Source: Heterostelium multicystogenum (lineage: Eukaryota; Evosea; Eumycetozoa; Acytosteliales; Acytosteliaceae). Taken from it: a stretch of 51,636 bases of DNA. A program made the position numbers and the translations under genes. The stretch is from positions 1 to 51,636 of the forward strand of contig RCNN01000167.1 of NCBI GenBank assembly GCA_003667245.1, in the 5' to 3' direction. The number at the start of each line of letters is the position of its first letter. Positions within the stretch are counted from its first letter, which is position 1. Below, one piece after another: positions 1-11,893 of this stretch. The notes under the pieces were generated by a model, which saw only the letters and a program-made list of their open reading frames with translations, did not search any database and was not told the origin of the DNA.

Positions 1-276
1 AAAGAAAGAACTAATATCTAGTTTCATTTTGGATTGAATCGAATTGATCTATCAAATTAGTTTGAAACATAACAAACAGGAATCAATGGATAGTCTGCTA
101 GACATATAAATTTCAATGGTGCAGATGGAGGTGGATGACTGATGATTATGGATAATTGATAACTAACATAGTTAATAACTAATATAGGGATACTCAACTC
201 TTAGACCATTGATCCTCTGTCAGAACCAATGGAGTAAAGTCACAATCTACTCCATTGTACAAGTTGTGTATCAAAT

Positions 277-1603
277 ATGTTTGCTCAAAATAAAAACACT
301 GCTTCACCACTCTTTGCTCAAACTCAGTTGGTCCAAAGCGTTCCTACAGTACTGGTAAGCTTTTTGAGAATTCTCTACAGAGCAACCATAATAGTAACTG
401 ACACAAATCCAATTTAGCTGAAGGTGAATGTTGTCAAAAGTACCAACTATGGGTGATTCAATCTCTGAAGGTACCATTGTAAGCTGGAAACAAGAGTAAG
501 TACTACTTTCTTTCCAAAGAGTGATCGGATAAATTGAATATTAATCATTTCGCTTGCATATTTTTAGAGGTTGGAGATTCAGTCAAGGTCGACGATGTTG
601 TTTGCAGCATCGAAACCGACAAGGTTACTATCGATATCAATGCTCAAGACAGTGGTGTCATTACAGAATGTTTCGCTAAGGAGAGTGAGACTGTTTTAGT
701 AGGAAATCCATTATATAGAAATTAAGAAGGGTGCTGTTGCTGATACTCCAAGGCTGCTTCCCCAAAGGTTGAAGCACCAAAGCCAGCCGCTGAGGCACCA
801 AAACCAGCTGCCGAAGCACCAAAACAGCTGCTGCTGCTCCACCAAAGCCAGTTGAGACACCAAGCCAGCCGCCGAGGCACCAAAGACCGGATCTGTTGGT
901 GTTCAGGTGAGAGAAGAGTTGCCATGACTCGTATCAGACAAAGAACTGCCCAACGTTTGAAGGACTCACAAAACACCGCTGCCATGTTGACCACCTTCAA
1001 TGAAAGTCGATATGTCTGCTCTCATGGAGATGCGTAACAAGTATAAGGACGAATTTGTCGAGAAACACGGTGTCAAGCTCGGATTCATGAGTGCATTTGT
1101 CAAGGCTGCCACCATTGCTCTCAAGGACCAACCAGTCGTCAACGCTTCCATCGACGAGACTGACATTGTTTATCACGATTCCATCAACATCAACGTTGCT
1201 GTCGCTGCACCAAAGGGTTTGCAAGTACAGTTGTCAAGAACTGCCAAGATATGGGATTCGCCGACATTGAAAAAGGAAATTGGTCGTCTCTCAGGTCTCG
1301 CCAGAAACAATCAATTGGCCATTGAAGACTCAATGGGTGGAACTTTCACAATCTCCAACGGTGGTGTCTATGGTTCCATGTTTGGTACTCCAATCATCAA
1401 TCCACCACAATCTGCTATTTTGGGTATGCGCACGCAGTCAAGGATCGTCCAGTCGTTGTTAACGGACAAGTTGTTATCAGACCAATTATGTACTTGGCTC
1501 TACCTACGACCACAGAATTATTGATGGTAGAGAAGCTGTTACTTTCCTTAAGAAGATCAAGGACGTAATTGAAGATCCAAAGAGAATTTTGTTTAGTCTC
1601 TAA
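277..1603 (+). CDS. odhB: Dihydrolipoyllysine-residue succinyltransferase, E2 of 2-oxoglutarate dehydrogenase
   Basis: E2 core of the mitochondrial 2-oxoglutarate dehydrogenase complex, which moves the succinyl group from E1 to CoA. The lipoyl domain is clear: [11 protein letters not shown], then the lipoyl-lysine motif ETDKVTID near 619-642. An Ala/Pro/Lys-rich linker (about 750-890) follows, then the acyltransferase domain beginning [15 protein letters not shown] and ending with the catalytic DHRIIDG at about 1508-1528. The first exon (277-354) encodes a short Gln/Ser/Thr-rich leader compatible with a mitochondrial presequence. Introns lie at 355-417 and about 496-567; the second acceptor is one base ambiguous. 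The frame slips by one base near 438, 713, 752, 833, 1004, 1430 and 1507 but resumes the conserved protein each time, so I infer sequence errors rather than a pseudogene. No separate peripheral-subunit-binding domain is visible, as is usual for this E2. Confidence 0.93.
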
Positions 1604-1931
1604 ATTAGATAGAAAGGATATACATAGAAAACAAACATAAAGAATTTTAACTTATTTTAGAAACTAAATACATCTATAATTATTCATTTATTCCATATAT
1701 ATTTACTTGATATGAGATACAATCACCTATAGTTGAGTATATATTGTTCCCATTTCGTTGGGTTTTCTACTATTTGACATATATATAATTAGTGTGATAA
1801 TATTTACACTTTTGGTATCATAAAAAGAATTGACGCACTAAGAAATAACGAATTGGATCAGGTTTTTTTATAAAAATTCAAAATGGTGTAAATAAATTAT
1901 TTAAAAAGTAATTGTTAAAAAATTCATCAAA
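1604..1931. other. Intergenic spacer, odhB 3-prime region to tRNA
   Basis: About 330 bp of AT-rich DNA holding the presumed odhB 3-prime UTR and the upstream flank of the tRNA gene. I see no ORF or structured element in it. Confidence 0.6.
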
Positions 1932-2003
1932 GCCCGGTTAGCTCAGTCGGTAGAGCGCACGGCTCTTACCGTGTGGTCGTGGGTTCGAGCCCCACATTGG
2001 GCG
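1932..2003 (+). tRNA. tRNA-Lys (anticodon CTT)
   Basis: Cloverleaf visible in the sequence: acceptor GCCCGGT pairs with ATTGGGC (two G-T wobbles), D arm GCTC/GAGC, anticodon stem CACGG/CCGTG, T arm GTGGG/CCCAC around TTCGAGC. The loop contains CTT and the overall sequence closely resembles eukaryotic tRNA-Lys(CUU). A T run follows at 2005-2009, a Pol III terminator. The anticodon loop reads CTCTTA, six bases instead of seven; given the many single-base gaps in this window a missing A is the likeliest cause. No intron. Confidence 0.9.
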
Positions 2004-2068
2004 CTTTTTCTTTTTGATAAAAATACCCATTTTGCGCGCATTATTTATTTTAGTTTTCCGCCCAAGAA

Positions 2069-2090
2069 CCTCAACTACGTAAACCATTGG
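2069..2090 (+). repeat. Direct repeat copy 1 (22 bp)
   Basis: A 22-base sequence containing CAACTACGTAAACC that recurs exactly at 2262-2283. It lies immediately before the tRNA-like element. Confidence 0.85.
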
Positions 2091-2095
2091 CCCAA

Positions 2096-2169
2096 GGCAG
2101 AATAGCTGATGTGGTATGGTAGTCTGCTTGTGACGCCTTGGGTCGTGGGTTCGAATCCCGGGTTTTCCA
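2096..2169 (+). pseudogene. Degenerate tRNA-like element with A- and B-box sequences
   Basis: A perfect B box (GGTTCGAATCC, 2148-2158) and a weak A box (TAGCTGATGTGG, 2103-2114) are spaced as in a tRNA gene. Five of seven acceptor pairs form between 2096-2102 and 2162-2168, and a D stem GCTG/TAGT is possible. The anticodon arm does not fold, although a loop-like TTGTGAC sits in the right place. An alternative 8-bp perfect hairpin pairs 2091-2098 (CCCAAGGC) with 2135-2142 (GCCTTGGG). It could be a decayed tRNA gene or a tRNA-derived short retroelement. Confidence 0.55.
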
Positions 2170-2261
2170 GTTTTTTCCCCATACACTTCCAGTGAACCCA
2201 TGTACTTTCAAGTCTGTATGATACCATCCGCCATGAAGAATATGTAAATTGACAAGCGAAC

Positions 2262-2283
2262 CCTCAACTACGTAAACCATTGG
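2262..2283 (+). repeat. Direct repeat copy 2 (22 bp)
   Basis: Second exact copy of the 22-base sequence at 2069-2090. The two copies bracket the tRNA-like element. Confidence 0.85.
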
Positions 2284-2570
2284 TGTACTCTTAAAATCTT
2301 CTGTCGCTTCGAAATACTTAACAGTCCACTGTTGAAACACCTTGCTCCAAATAATAATAGGCAGTCATGCCTCTAAAAATGATGGTCATCACAACCGGCC
2401 TGTGGTTGTAAAAAGAATCTGTAGGCTTCTAAACCCTACCTTAAATAAACAACTGTATGGACAAAAAAAAAAAAAAAGTGAGCCCAAGGCTGATCTGGTA
2501 AATGATTGAGTAAGTGCCAAAAAGTTCGATAGTAAAGGTCCTAAAGTTTTTTTATGTACAAAAATATGGT
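2284..2570. other. Non-coding flank with A tract and partial repeat
   Basis: No gene seen. A run of about 15 A (2463-2477) is followed by GCCCAAGGCTGAT, which partly repeats the start of the tRNA-like element (GCCCAAGGC at 2090-2098). The A tract plus repeated fragment is suggestive of retroelement debris, but nothing coding is present. Confidence 0.5.
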
Positions 2571-5500
2571 TTACAAGGAGATTGTTATTTCCATTCCCTT
2601 TAGATCAATTTCAGCAGTATGGAAGGAGACAGTTGCAAATTGATCATTGTCTTTGATCAAGGTTTTTAATTTCTCTCTGGTTATAGAGCTATTTTCCTTG
2701 GTAATAGCAACCATAAAAACCACCTCCACCAGCACCGACCAGAGAGTGACCATAAACTTTCCTCGGCAATGAGTTTTGCAAGTTGTGCGACCTGTGTTGG
2801 TTCGGCACCACTGGCCATACATTTCTTCTGTTCCCAGTATTCTTTAAGAAGAGCACCAAGCTGAGGAATATCTACATTCTCTAGTGCACCTACCATTGAC
2901 TGAGCTGTTGATACCAATGCATCGGTAACTTGGATTATCTCCTCTGTTTTGGCATACCATCTTCTGATTACATCTTGTAATAAACTCTTGCCAATCTGGT
3001 TCTTCCAGTGTAAATAAGTAGTAAATGATTGTTGATTTTCTCTATGTTTTCACGGGATATATTGAGTACACGATGTTCAACATTGATATTTACATTGTCA
3101 CTTCTCTTGAGACACTTTGCTTCTTTGAAGCCACCAATGATACCACCAACTTGATCTTGCCATCCACCACTGTTGTCAACATCTGCTCTACACGTAGCAC
3201 TGCATGAATAAGGGAGGTATCGTCATAGTGGTATCCATACACTCTTGCCATTGCACAAAGAAGTCCTGCAGCAAGAATGGATGATGTTCCCAAACCAGAT
3301 CCAGTTGGAAGATTTGAAGCTGAAACAACTTCTATTCCACCGCCAATCTTTTCAAGCTGCTCACTAAGAGAAAGATTGGATATCAGGATAACAAGTCCGA
3401 TCTGAAGGAAGCAAGCTTTCAACAAGGCAGCTGGTGCCATTGGACGACTGTAATCTGAGAGATCCTGGAATGTTGTACAAACGATTGCATCTGAGTCAAC
3501 TGAATCGACAAGGAGTTTGATATGAGGAGTGCTCACTCTCTTTGCTTTTACTACAATTGGGCGCTTCTGATCGACAGTGATGGCTACATTTACAACTAAT
3601 CCACCATGTTTCATAGCAAATGGGAGGTGTATCTGTCCAACCACCGGCTAGATCTATTCTTGCTGGTAAGGATACCGTGCACAATCGATCTATAGCAACC
3701 GGACCATCTTGATGTTTACTCAATTTAACATGGCAAGTATCAAACGATATTCTTGATAAAAATTTGGCCTGCTCCCTCATAATGTCTTGCAGCACGAATA
3801 ATATTCTCTGGTGACATTAGCCATTTGTCACGTTCCTTGGCAAGTGCAATGATGCCCTTTCTTTCATCTTTCTTACAAAGTACTGAAGGCTGTATTCCCA
3901 TGCGATGTTTCTTGCAGGTCCTGAGCGCAGACCACCTTTTCCATGCACAGAGATTGCCATATAATCCGAGATAGCAGAGAGCATTCTGCCAATGTATTGG
4001 ATAGGTACAGAAATTGCCAAAACGATCAAGAGTTGCAAGAATTTTTGACATTGGAAGATCCTTGGTATTGGCCCACTTTCTGAAATATGGCAAAATACAA
4101 AAGTTCTCACCAGCCATAATTGCCTTTTCAACATGATGCACATCAATCATGAAATTCAATATCTCGGTTCCACTGGAATGCAGCACTTACATCACCTTCT
4201 ACATACTTTTTGGTATTAGAAGGTATAAATGTTGGATTCGTTCCTATTGCTGTGGTTGCGATGCCAATCTGATAGAGTTCTGTCTCACCCGTCACATCGG
4301 CAATCGATAAACGTTTGGATGAACGCCAACGTCCAATAACACTGAGCGATGGTGAATTGTTGTCTTGCATCCACAGAGCAGATTCTAACAATTCATTTTC
4401 CTGTCCAGTTAGTACCGGGAACAGACGAGCAGTTCTCAGCATTCTAGGGAATTTGGTGGCCATAGTTCATCTTGGCTCACACCACTTTCTCGAAAAAAAC
4501 TCTTGCCAACTGCGATTTGCAAAAGTGGCTTGGGGATCATCTACCATCAAGTCAATGTTATCGTCGATTCCAATTATGACCAACACCTTTGCACGAGCTC
4601 CAGCTCGGTACCTCCAGTGGAAACATTTAGCTTTTTGTTATTTCGAAGTCTGATTTCCGAGATTGACATATTATCTCCAAAATGGAAACCATAACTAAAT
4701 TCACGTACGCCAAGTAAGATTGTATTTTTTCCGATTCTCCAGTTTCCACTCAAGGAGGACGAGTAGATAATGCTACCTTTTTCAGCATAGCCATCGCCAT
4801 GCAAAATGGAATTGATAATAGTTGCTTTCAATTTTGTTCTTGTTGTCATTGAAAGAATGAACTACCCTTGATGTTGGTTATAACTTTTTGGTTGTTTAAA
4901 AATCTAGGAAATCCCTATTTACATTTGCAATTAGTAGATAGATCAGGGAGGTCAACACTTAATCATTCTTACCTAGAATGTCGAAGATAGCAGTATTTCC
5001 TTTGATGGGCAATGCTCTGATGGGAGTTCCATGGAAAGTTTTCCAAAGAGCTTTACGCGCTATTTCAGTTAGATACTTTGAGTTATCGTGTGAGGCTCAT
5101 TCAGTAGGTGATACTTTTCCCATGTGATTTCAGTAGTCATCGGAATTAGAACATCTGGAAGCCATCCAAATTTGAATAACAAAGCACCATTGTCGACACC
5201 CAGGTAGGTACATGAATCCATGGGTTGTTGCGAGTGGAGATAAAGGAATTTTTCTGTTGTCTTTTCACATAGCCTTATCAGTCCTGTGTACACCTGGCAA
5301 GTGTTGGTCTCAGCATCGACATAGCCTTGCTCAAACATCTCCTTCTCAGAGATACGGTATCCTATGTTGGCAATCAAGTTATCTTTACCGAATTTACATA
5401 TACCATGACGGGTTGCATCGTGTGTGCTGATGGGAAGAGTCAGCACTGGTTACTCCGCTAGCAGTCCAACTGTCAGGATTGAGAAGCAGAGGATTCACTT

Positions 5501-6091
5501 CATCAAAGAGCAAAAAGCGACTCAGTGCTTGCAAACTACCAGTCCAGGAGCAGCATAGTGGCACAACTTTATTTAAATTTGACAGGAGAATATCGATTGG
5601 ACATACTGGAAACCGTTGATTGGTCGTTTGATGGGATGGTCAATATTATGCTGCTGCACCCTGGTGAGATTAACCTCGCCAAGTGGTATCATTGTGAATG
5701 ACTTGGTACACAAGTTCACTTGTGGCATGTGGTGGTGGAGTCCACCGATGTTGAGCAACAGCAGCTTTCTTGCCGCGAATGACATCGCCGTCAAGGTAGG
5801 TCTTGCCACTGGCAACCGAGAGCTGCTCGACAATAACAAACAGTGCATTCAAAGAAGATGTTCCACTGCCAATCTTGGTGTGGCGATGGCTGTAGTTTGA
5901 GTAGAGATGATTGAGAGGTGGGTCGGGCACTGCAATGAAATTTGTCGAATGGGCAATCAAGCCATCACGCTGTCTTATCTCCAGCTCCTTAACAAACTCC
6001 TGTGCCTGCTCATAGGTCGAGGCAGTGACACCAATGCATCCCAGTACTGTGAGACATCACTCAATTGATCACTTTTATTACTTTGCATCAT
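2571..6091 (-). CDS. fcsk: L-fucokinase (FCSK/FKGP family), frame-interrupted
   Basis: ATP-dependent phosphorylation of L-fucose to fucose-1-phosphate in GDP-fucose salvage. The N-terminus (start 6091) reads [17 protein letters not shown], then DPPLN and [11 protein letters not shown], as in the pyrophosphorylase-like domain of fucokinases. A beta-helix-like stretch ([20 protein letters not shown], about 4740-4800) follows. The C-terminal GHMP kinase has the family hallmark [13 protein letters not shown] (about 3630-3670) and the ATP loop [11 protein letters not shown] (about 3275-3310). One intron at about 4867-4973. The predicted length, near 1130 residues, fits the family. At least eight single-base slips break the frame, but conserved sequence continues in every segment, so I regard it as one gene read with errors. 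Whether the N-terminal domain also has GDP-fucose pyrophosphorylase activity, as in plant FKGP, cannot be judged here. Confidence 0.9.
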
Positions 6092-6342
6092 GATAACATA
6101 AATATAATAAATAATGAAAAACATTGCTCAGCTTCAAATTAATTTAATTTTAAATTTCACACACTCTACCCCCAAAAACAATCGGAGTTAACTTTTTGAC
6201 TTTTGGCAAGGGTTGGTGGTTTGTGTGGTGTCAATTCAACAAGGTTTGACTTGGAGCTAACGACTGGTGTTGTATCCACCAAGGTTGGTGGCAAAGGACA
6301 TTGGAATCTCTGATTATTCGGGCGAGGAATAGTTGATCATTT

Positions 6343-9300
6343 TTATTTATCTTGTTTCAATAAATCCGAGGCAGCAGGATTAATGGAAGCAATTGTAAAG
6401 TCGAGCAAATATGTCTTTTGTAATATTCTATCTAATCTTTGGAAATGTCTTTCGTTGTATGGGATTAGGGATTCGAGTAACTCTGGTAATTCGTGAATCT
6501 TTGTTATTTCGCTTGGTAAAAACCTATATACGATAGTTGATTAGAATGGGATATTTGAATATTCTATTCATCCAAGTTACTTACATTGTCATAATAGATC
6601 TTAAATGATTTGAGATACTGGAACGAATTTTGAATTGGTATTCCAATCACGAACGAATTTCAATATCTTAACAATATCCAATTTACCGAATTTCTTCAGT
6701 GTTGTCTTCACCAGATCCTCACCGTTCTCAGTCTCCAACATCATATTTGAAAATATTGAGTGTCTGTCTTGGTGATTGAGAATCAATGCAAGCTTGAGTG
6801 CTCTCTTGAAATCTCTTTGTCTTAGTGATGTATCCAATGATTGTTGACTAATATTAAGGAAGGAGTAAATAATTATATATTAGTATATTAATCATAATAT
6901 TATAATTATTATTATTTACTTACTTCTTAATTGCTTCTTCTTCTTCAAGATGCTTTTTTAATTTCCTCCAAAATGGTGTAGTCTTTCCAGATGATAATCT
7001 TTGAGTCAGATGAACCAGTGATGAATTGTTGTTGGGTCTTTCTGGGCGCAACTGCTAGTGCCCAGATTTTGGCGTCGTGCTTCTCAAAGGTGTTGACACA
7101 TTCGTTGGTCTTGATGGTCCAGAGTTTTACCAGACTGTCGGTACCAACAGAAACGATTTGCATTCCGTAGCTGATAAAAGTGGCACGGAGAACCGATCCT
7201 GTGTGACCTTGGAAAGTCTTGAGACAGCTAAAGTCAGCAAGGGACCAGATCTTAATGGATCCATCTGCAGAAGTCGAAAGAAGACATTGGTCGACTGGAG
7301 AAAAGTCTACGGACCAGACTCCACGACGATGTGCTTTGATAACTCCAGCAGACTTCAAGTCGCTGGCATTCCACAGCTTGACATAAGTGTCTTGTGAACC
7401 TGTAGCGATGAGCTTGTCATTGGGTGCAATTTGAATCGAGTTGATGTCTTTGTCGTGTGCAATCACTGTTGTTTGTACCTCCAGCTTCTTAGTCTTGGCG
7501 TTGACTTTCCACAGCTTCAGTGTTTTGTCCAAACTACCAGAGATGATGTATCCAGATTTCTTTGACATGGCAATTGCGGTGACAGCACCGGTGTGACCGT
7601 TTCCAATACTCAAACACTCGAGTGTCTCCACATTCCACAATCTAACGGTATTATCACGTGATGCTGATGCCAACAGCTTTCCATCGCTAGACACATCGAT
7701 CGCCATAACCAACTCTGTATGTCCTCTCAAAAGCTTTGATTTCTTTGTATTCAAATCGTATATTCTAATCTACAAGATCACCAACAACAAGCCAAGCGTG
7801 ATTGATTAGTAATTGATTCTTGCTAGATCTACATATTAATATGACTTACTTCATTGGAATTGGTTGCTACGCAATCTCTGTTTCATTTAAATACTTAATA
7901 TCTACAATTTCGTCATTATATCCAATGATCTCAGCCACTCTATTGAGTGAGTTACATTCATATACAATCATATTATGCTCAGATGTAACTGAAATGATCT
8001 TATCGTTCGATTGTCTGTTTATAGATTAACATCAAAGATACAATATAATATAATATTAGTATATCCATTCTTGCAAGAATCCCTTGTCTTTGACTTACAA
8101 AACATGAGTATAGGTAAAAAAGGTTCAACTTCTTGGTCATCTTTTTGATCTTTCTTCTCAAAGACCATCCTCTCTCCAAACGGATTCACCAGTTTCCATA
8201 CACCATGCACGCATCACATCATAACCTCCAACAACAATTGTAAGATCATCTTTGGCAACCTTACCTGCAAGTTGTGGATTAGCTATAATAATAATAATAG
8301 AGTTGACGTAAGTTAGATATCTGTACAAATCTCAAAACATTGCTACTATATACGTACAAGCTAGTTTACTTCTAATTGCTTTCAACTTTGACTGTAGTTT
8401 CTCTGGTAGTTCGCTACTATTTAAAAATCTTTTGGGTTAAAGTAATGATACCTCCCAACTCTTGGAAGATAGGCACCGTCTTTTTAAGCTTGAGTGTAGT
8501 CAAATCCCAAAGACTGAGTACTTTATCTCTTCCGCATGAAATCAACTCGTCTTTAGAGTTGGAGAAAGTAATTCCTGAAATCTGCGATAAATGATTCTCT
8601 AACAAAACTCTAAAAGTTGGTGATAGTTAAGTTAAACTTATTAATATTGCCATCATCTATCTAGTCATCTTGAACGCCAATATAATTAATTACCTTTGCT
8701 TTGTAAGCAAATCCCAAACTCTAATCATGTTATCATCGCTAACGGCAATCACTCTCAAAGTCTTGGAGTGGAACTTGACAATGGTAACAACTCCACAGTC
8801 ATCTGGAATGATAAAGAATAAAGAATAATCAAAGTAAGCTACTGTATAACTAACTGGTGCGTGTCGTAAGATATCCAGAGTATATTTTGTTGATGAACCA
8901 TACCTTTAAGATTGTGTGTACAGAATCCCTTGTCGATATCCCAGACTCTAACGGTTCCATCAGATGAACCAGTTGCTACAACACCGCCTGAAGAATGAAA
9001 ATCGATTGATAATATTGGTGCTTCGTGAGCTTTCCACATGCGAATTAATAATCTGGAGGTTCTTGTGATGTCGTCTTCAGTGTCTTTGTTCTGTTCATCG
9101 CCCTCAGCGTCGACTTTGATGAAATCGGCATCTGAATCATCTGATTTCTTAGTGGAAGAGGTGGAGGTTGTTGTCGATACCAACTTGTTCAGATCATAGA
9201 GTTGAAGATAGAGGTTATTCAATGCGACCAACAGTCTTGTGTTGTCTGGCGAGAGTGACATTGCAGTGACTTTAGCTTCAAAAACCAAAGGCTGATACAA

Positions 9301-9711
9301 TTCCACACCGTCCTCGGTGGACACGAATGCAACTCTGTTTGAACTTGTTGCGACCATGTAGCTGGCATCGCTGTTCACAATGATGGTCCACCAGTGTAAA
9401 TGCTTCCAATGATCGATTCTGGTTTTGAACAAAGTCTTTAGTTTCCTGTTCTGAGTCGAAGTTTGTGTTCTTGTTTTATTGATCTCCTGTGTCTTCTTGT
9501 CTCGCTTGCTAGCAGCATCGTCTTTCTTGTACAAAGAGTCGACTTTGATAATATCTTCACTTTCGTAGTCTACATCTTCGTCGTCATCTCCATCGCCATC
9601 GACTTCAGCATCATTCTCAGCATCCAACATCTCATCGTCATCATCAAGATCTTCATCTTCGACAACCTCTACAAATTTGACTTTTGACATATCGATTCCA
9701 TTTAAATTCAT
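6343..9711 (-). CDS. utp13: UTP13/TBL3, WD-repeat subunit of the U3 snoRNP (SSU processome)
   Basis: Nucleolar WD40 protein needed for early 18S rRNA processing. The start at 9711 gives a very acidic N-terminus (D/E tracts, residues about 14-55) before the first repeats. The central and C-terminal repeats are textbook WD units, for example GHTELVMAIDVSSDGKLLAS, SRDNTVRLW, GSLDKTLKLW, GSQDTYVKLW and SADGSIKIW between 7754 and 6945. The C-terminal Utp13 domain follows: RDFKRALKLALILNHQDR (about 6770-6825) and ELPELLESLIPYNERHFQRL (about 6430-6490). Introns lie near 6525-6586, 6845-6923, 7771-7849, 8022-8097, 8281-8358, 8419-8452, 8610-8695 and 8802-8905. The ORF is almost free of frame slips, unlike its neighbours. 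Expected size about 900 residues; the acidic leader is longer than in yeast or human, which is not unusual in amoebae. Confidence 0.92.
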
Positions 9712-9983
9712 GATTTGCTCTATATATATTGATTGATTGGTAATCAGCCACTACCACTATCTATATCTAGTAAAGATCAAAATATAAATGAAATAGAATA
9801 TTATTATTATTATTTAAAATGTTTATGAAATCTAATTTGTTATTATCTTTCGTTCGTTTTTTGTTTTTTAAAAACAGAAATTCCAAAACAATTAATTTCT
9901 TTTTTATTTTTAATTTTGTTTAGCTCCTCTGTGGGTGGACCTATTGTTCTCCATAGTAAAAACTCTGATTAATGTGAAGAAAA

Positions 9984-10981
9984 CTACTTTTGACTGGTCA
10001 TGTAGGATTGGAGTTTCCTTGCGAATTCAGCATGATCGTAACCTTCAAAGTCGGTTTGACTTCCAACTGACTCCCACTTGTCGATGTCTTTGTTGAATCT
10101 ATCGAGTTTCGCTCGGATTGTGGGATAGGTTTCTGAGCCTGCCAAGATGTAGTTGCCTGTTTCATGGTTATTATTCTCATACGCTTGAATCATGATGTCA
10201 GCTAGCTTGGCTGGGTCTCCCCACTGGTTTCCACTGAGATGGGCACCATTGAATTCCAATCGATCGCGAATTGGCTTGTAGACATCTATCTTATTCTTAT
10301 AGTCATTATAGAATTCCGACTGTAATCGACATTGGAGTCATTCAAGTTAGTAATTAAAGTCAACCACTGACCAAAGATTGTGATCAACGTACACTTAAAA
10401 TTTCAGTTCTAAAAGTACCTGGACAAATCGCTGTGACATTGATACCGAAAGGCTTGACTTCCGCTGCGTAAGATTCAGTTATTCCATTGATTGCAAACTT
10501 GGATGCAGAATAAGCGCTTATTCCAGGAAGACCAATCAAACCAACTTTCGATGAGATATTGTAGATTTGACCAGAACCTTGCTTTCTCATGATAGGTGTA
10601 ATATTTCTTAGAACATTGATCACTCCAAATACATTGATATCGAAATTCTTCCTGACATCTTCATCAGAGTTCTCTTCGAGGGCGCCACAAATTCCGTAGC
10701 CAGCATTGTTTACAACGACATCAATTCTACCAAATCTATCTAATGTATCTTTAAACGATTTAACGAATGCTATCTTCATTGGTCAACTCAACCTGAACTG
10801 CCAAGAAGTTATGAATATGTTCATTGTTTCAAGGATTTCAAAGAAGCTGGTGTTTATTTCTCGAGGTTCCAACAACCTTGTATCCTTTTTCCAAAAGTTT
10901 CTTGACAAAAACCAAGCCCAGACCTTTCGAGGTTCCAGTTACATACCAAACCTTCTCATGAACATTAAAATCCTGAATCAT
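9984..10981 (-). CDS. Short-chain dehydrogenase/reductase (SDR), classical type
   Basis: NAD(P)-dependent oxidoreductase with a Rossmann fold. From the start at 10981: cofactor loop VTGTSKGLG (TGxxxGxG), then NNAGYG, the ISSKVG serine strand, the catalytic YSASK (Tyr-x-x-x-Lys) and ICPGTFRTE. All catalytic residues are present. The cofactor-loop segment followed by TSR suggests NADP preference, an inference only. One intron, 10320-10392, splits the protein after EILS. A one-base slip near 10845 and another near 10790 interrupt the N-terminal third. The C-terminal part (NQWGDPAKLADIMIQAYEN) resembles SDRs annotated as oxidoreductases acting on unknown substrates. Ends on TAG. Substrate cannot be told from sequence. 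Confidence 0.88.
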
Positions 10982-11893
10982 TGTTTAAATATTATTTATT
11001 AAAAGATGGAAACAATATCTAAATACAGTATTATTAAAGTAACAAAGATATTTTAATAATCATGCAATTTAGAATTCTTAATGAGAGAATCAAACTTTTT
11101 AAATACATTTATGTTTTCCCATTCACCAACTAATTTCAGAATGACACTGGATATTGGGAAAGCGATGATTTTGGTGAAAATAGGGAGGATAAGTAGATTG
11201 AAATGTTCTATCTAGTTGAGGTAAATCTTAATACATCTCTTTAATAACCGAAACTAACAAATACATTTATTATAAGATTTTACAAACATTCAGAAATTAT
11301 GTAATTAATTTTATATCTAACAACTCTGGAGAATATCCTGCCAAATATTTCAAGCAAAAAAGTTGTAAAATGGAGTACAGAAATGTCAATACATCATTCC
11401 CATTATGATCAGAGAATTACTATGTTAGATATTATATCGAATGACTAATTTGGAAAAACCTGGATATATCCGTTACCTAAAGTAGTAACATTTTAATCAA
11501 TATTAAAAGATGGCTTGGTGCATGCACATAAATGTCGATTAGATAATTTATCAAACTAACTAGCTGCCACCCCTCTCATACAATAGGCAGGTTTTCCATC
11601 ATGACGGAAACTACTTACTGAAAATTAACCACACAACATAGTGGTAAATGAAATAATACAAATAGCATTTATATCTCTATTCATATGACTATCGCCATCC
11701 AATCATACGCCACAATATCTGCTTGTTTTGTTGCTTTTGTGAATATTTAATATTATATATGATATTTTATTCAAATCAGATGAAAGATAATTACAATTGT
11801 TACAGTGTATCATAAAGTGAGATAATATGTTATTGGTAAATGTGGATATATTAATTATAATATAAATATATGTATTGTTGTTATTAATGTTAT
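10982..11893. other. Intergenic spacer with a weak coding-like remnant
   Basis: About 910 bp, AT-rich. On the minus strand at about 11060-11205 an open stretch reads LVGEWENINVFKKFDSLIKN and ends in a stop near 11059, preceded by a possible acceptor; upstream (about 11290-11390) another frame gives LKYLAGYSPELLDIKL. The segments are not joined in one frame and I cannot assign a family. It may be a decayed gene. Confidence 0.3.

Noticed and set aside
1938..2340. Minus-strand open frames across the tRNA locus (87 and 89 residues)
   Set aside because: They are antisense translations of the tRNA-Lys and the tRNA-like element; the SNPRPHG and RTHDPRR strings are the usual artefact of reading a T arm backwards.
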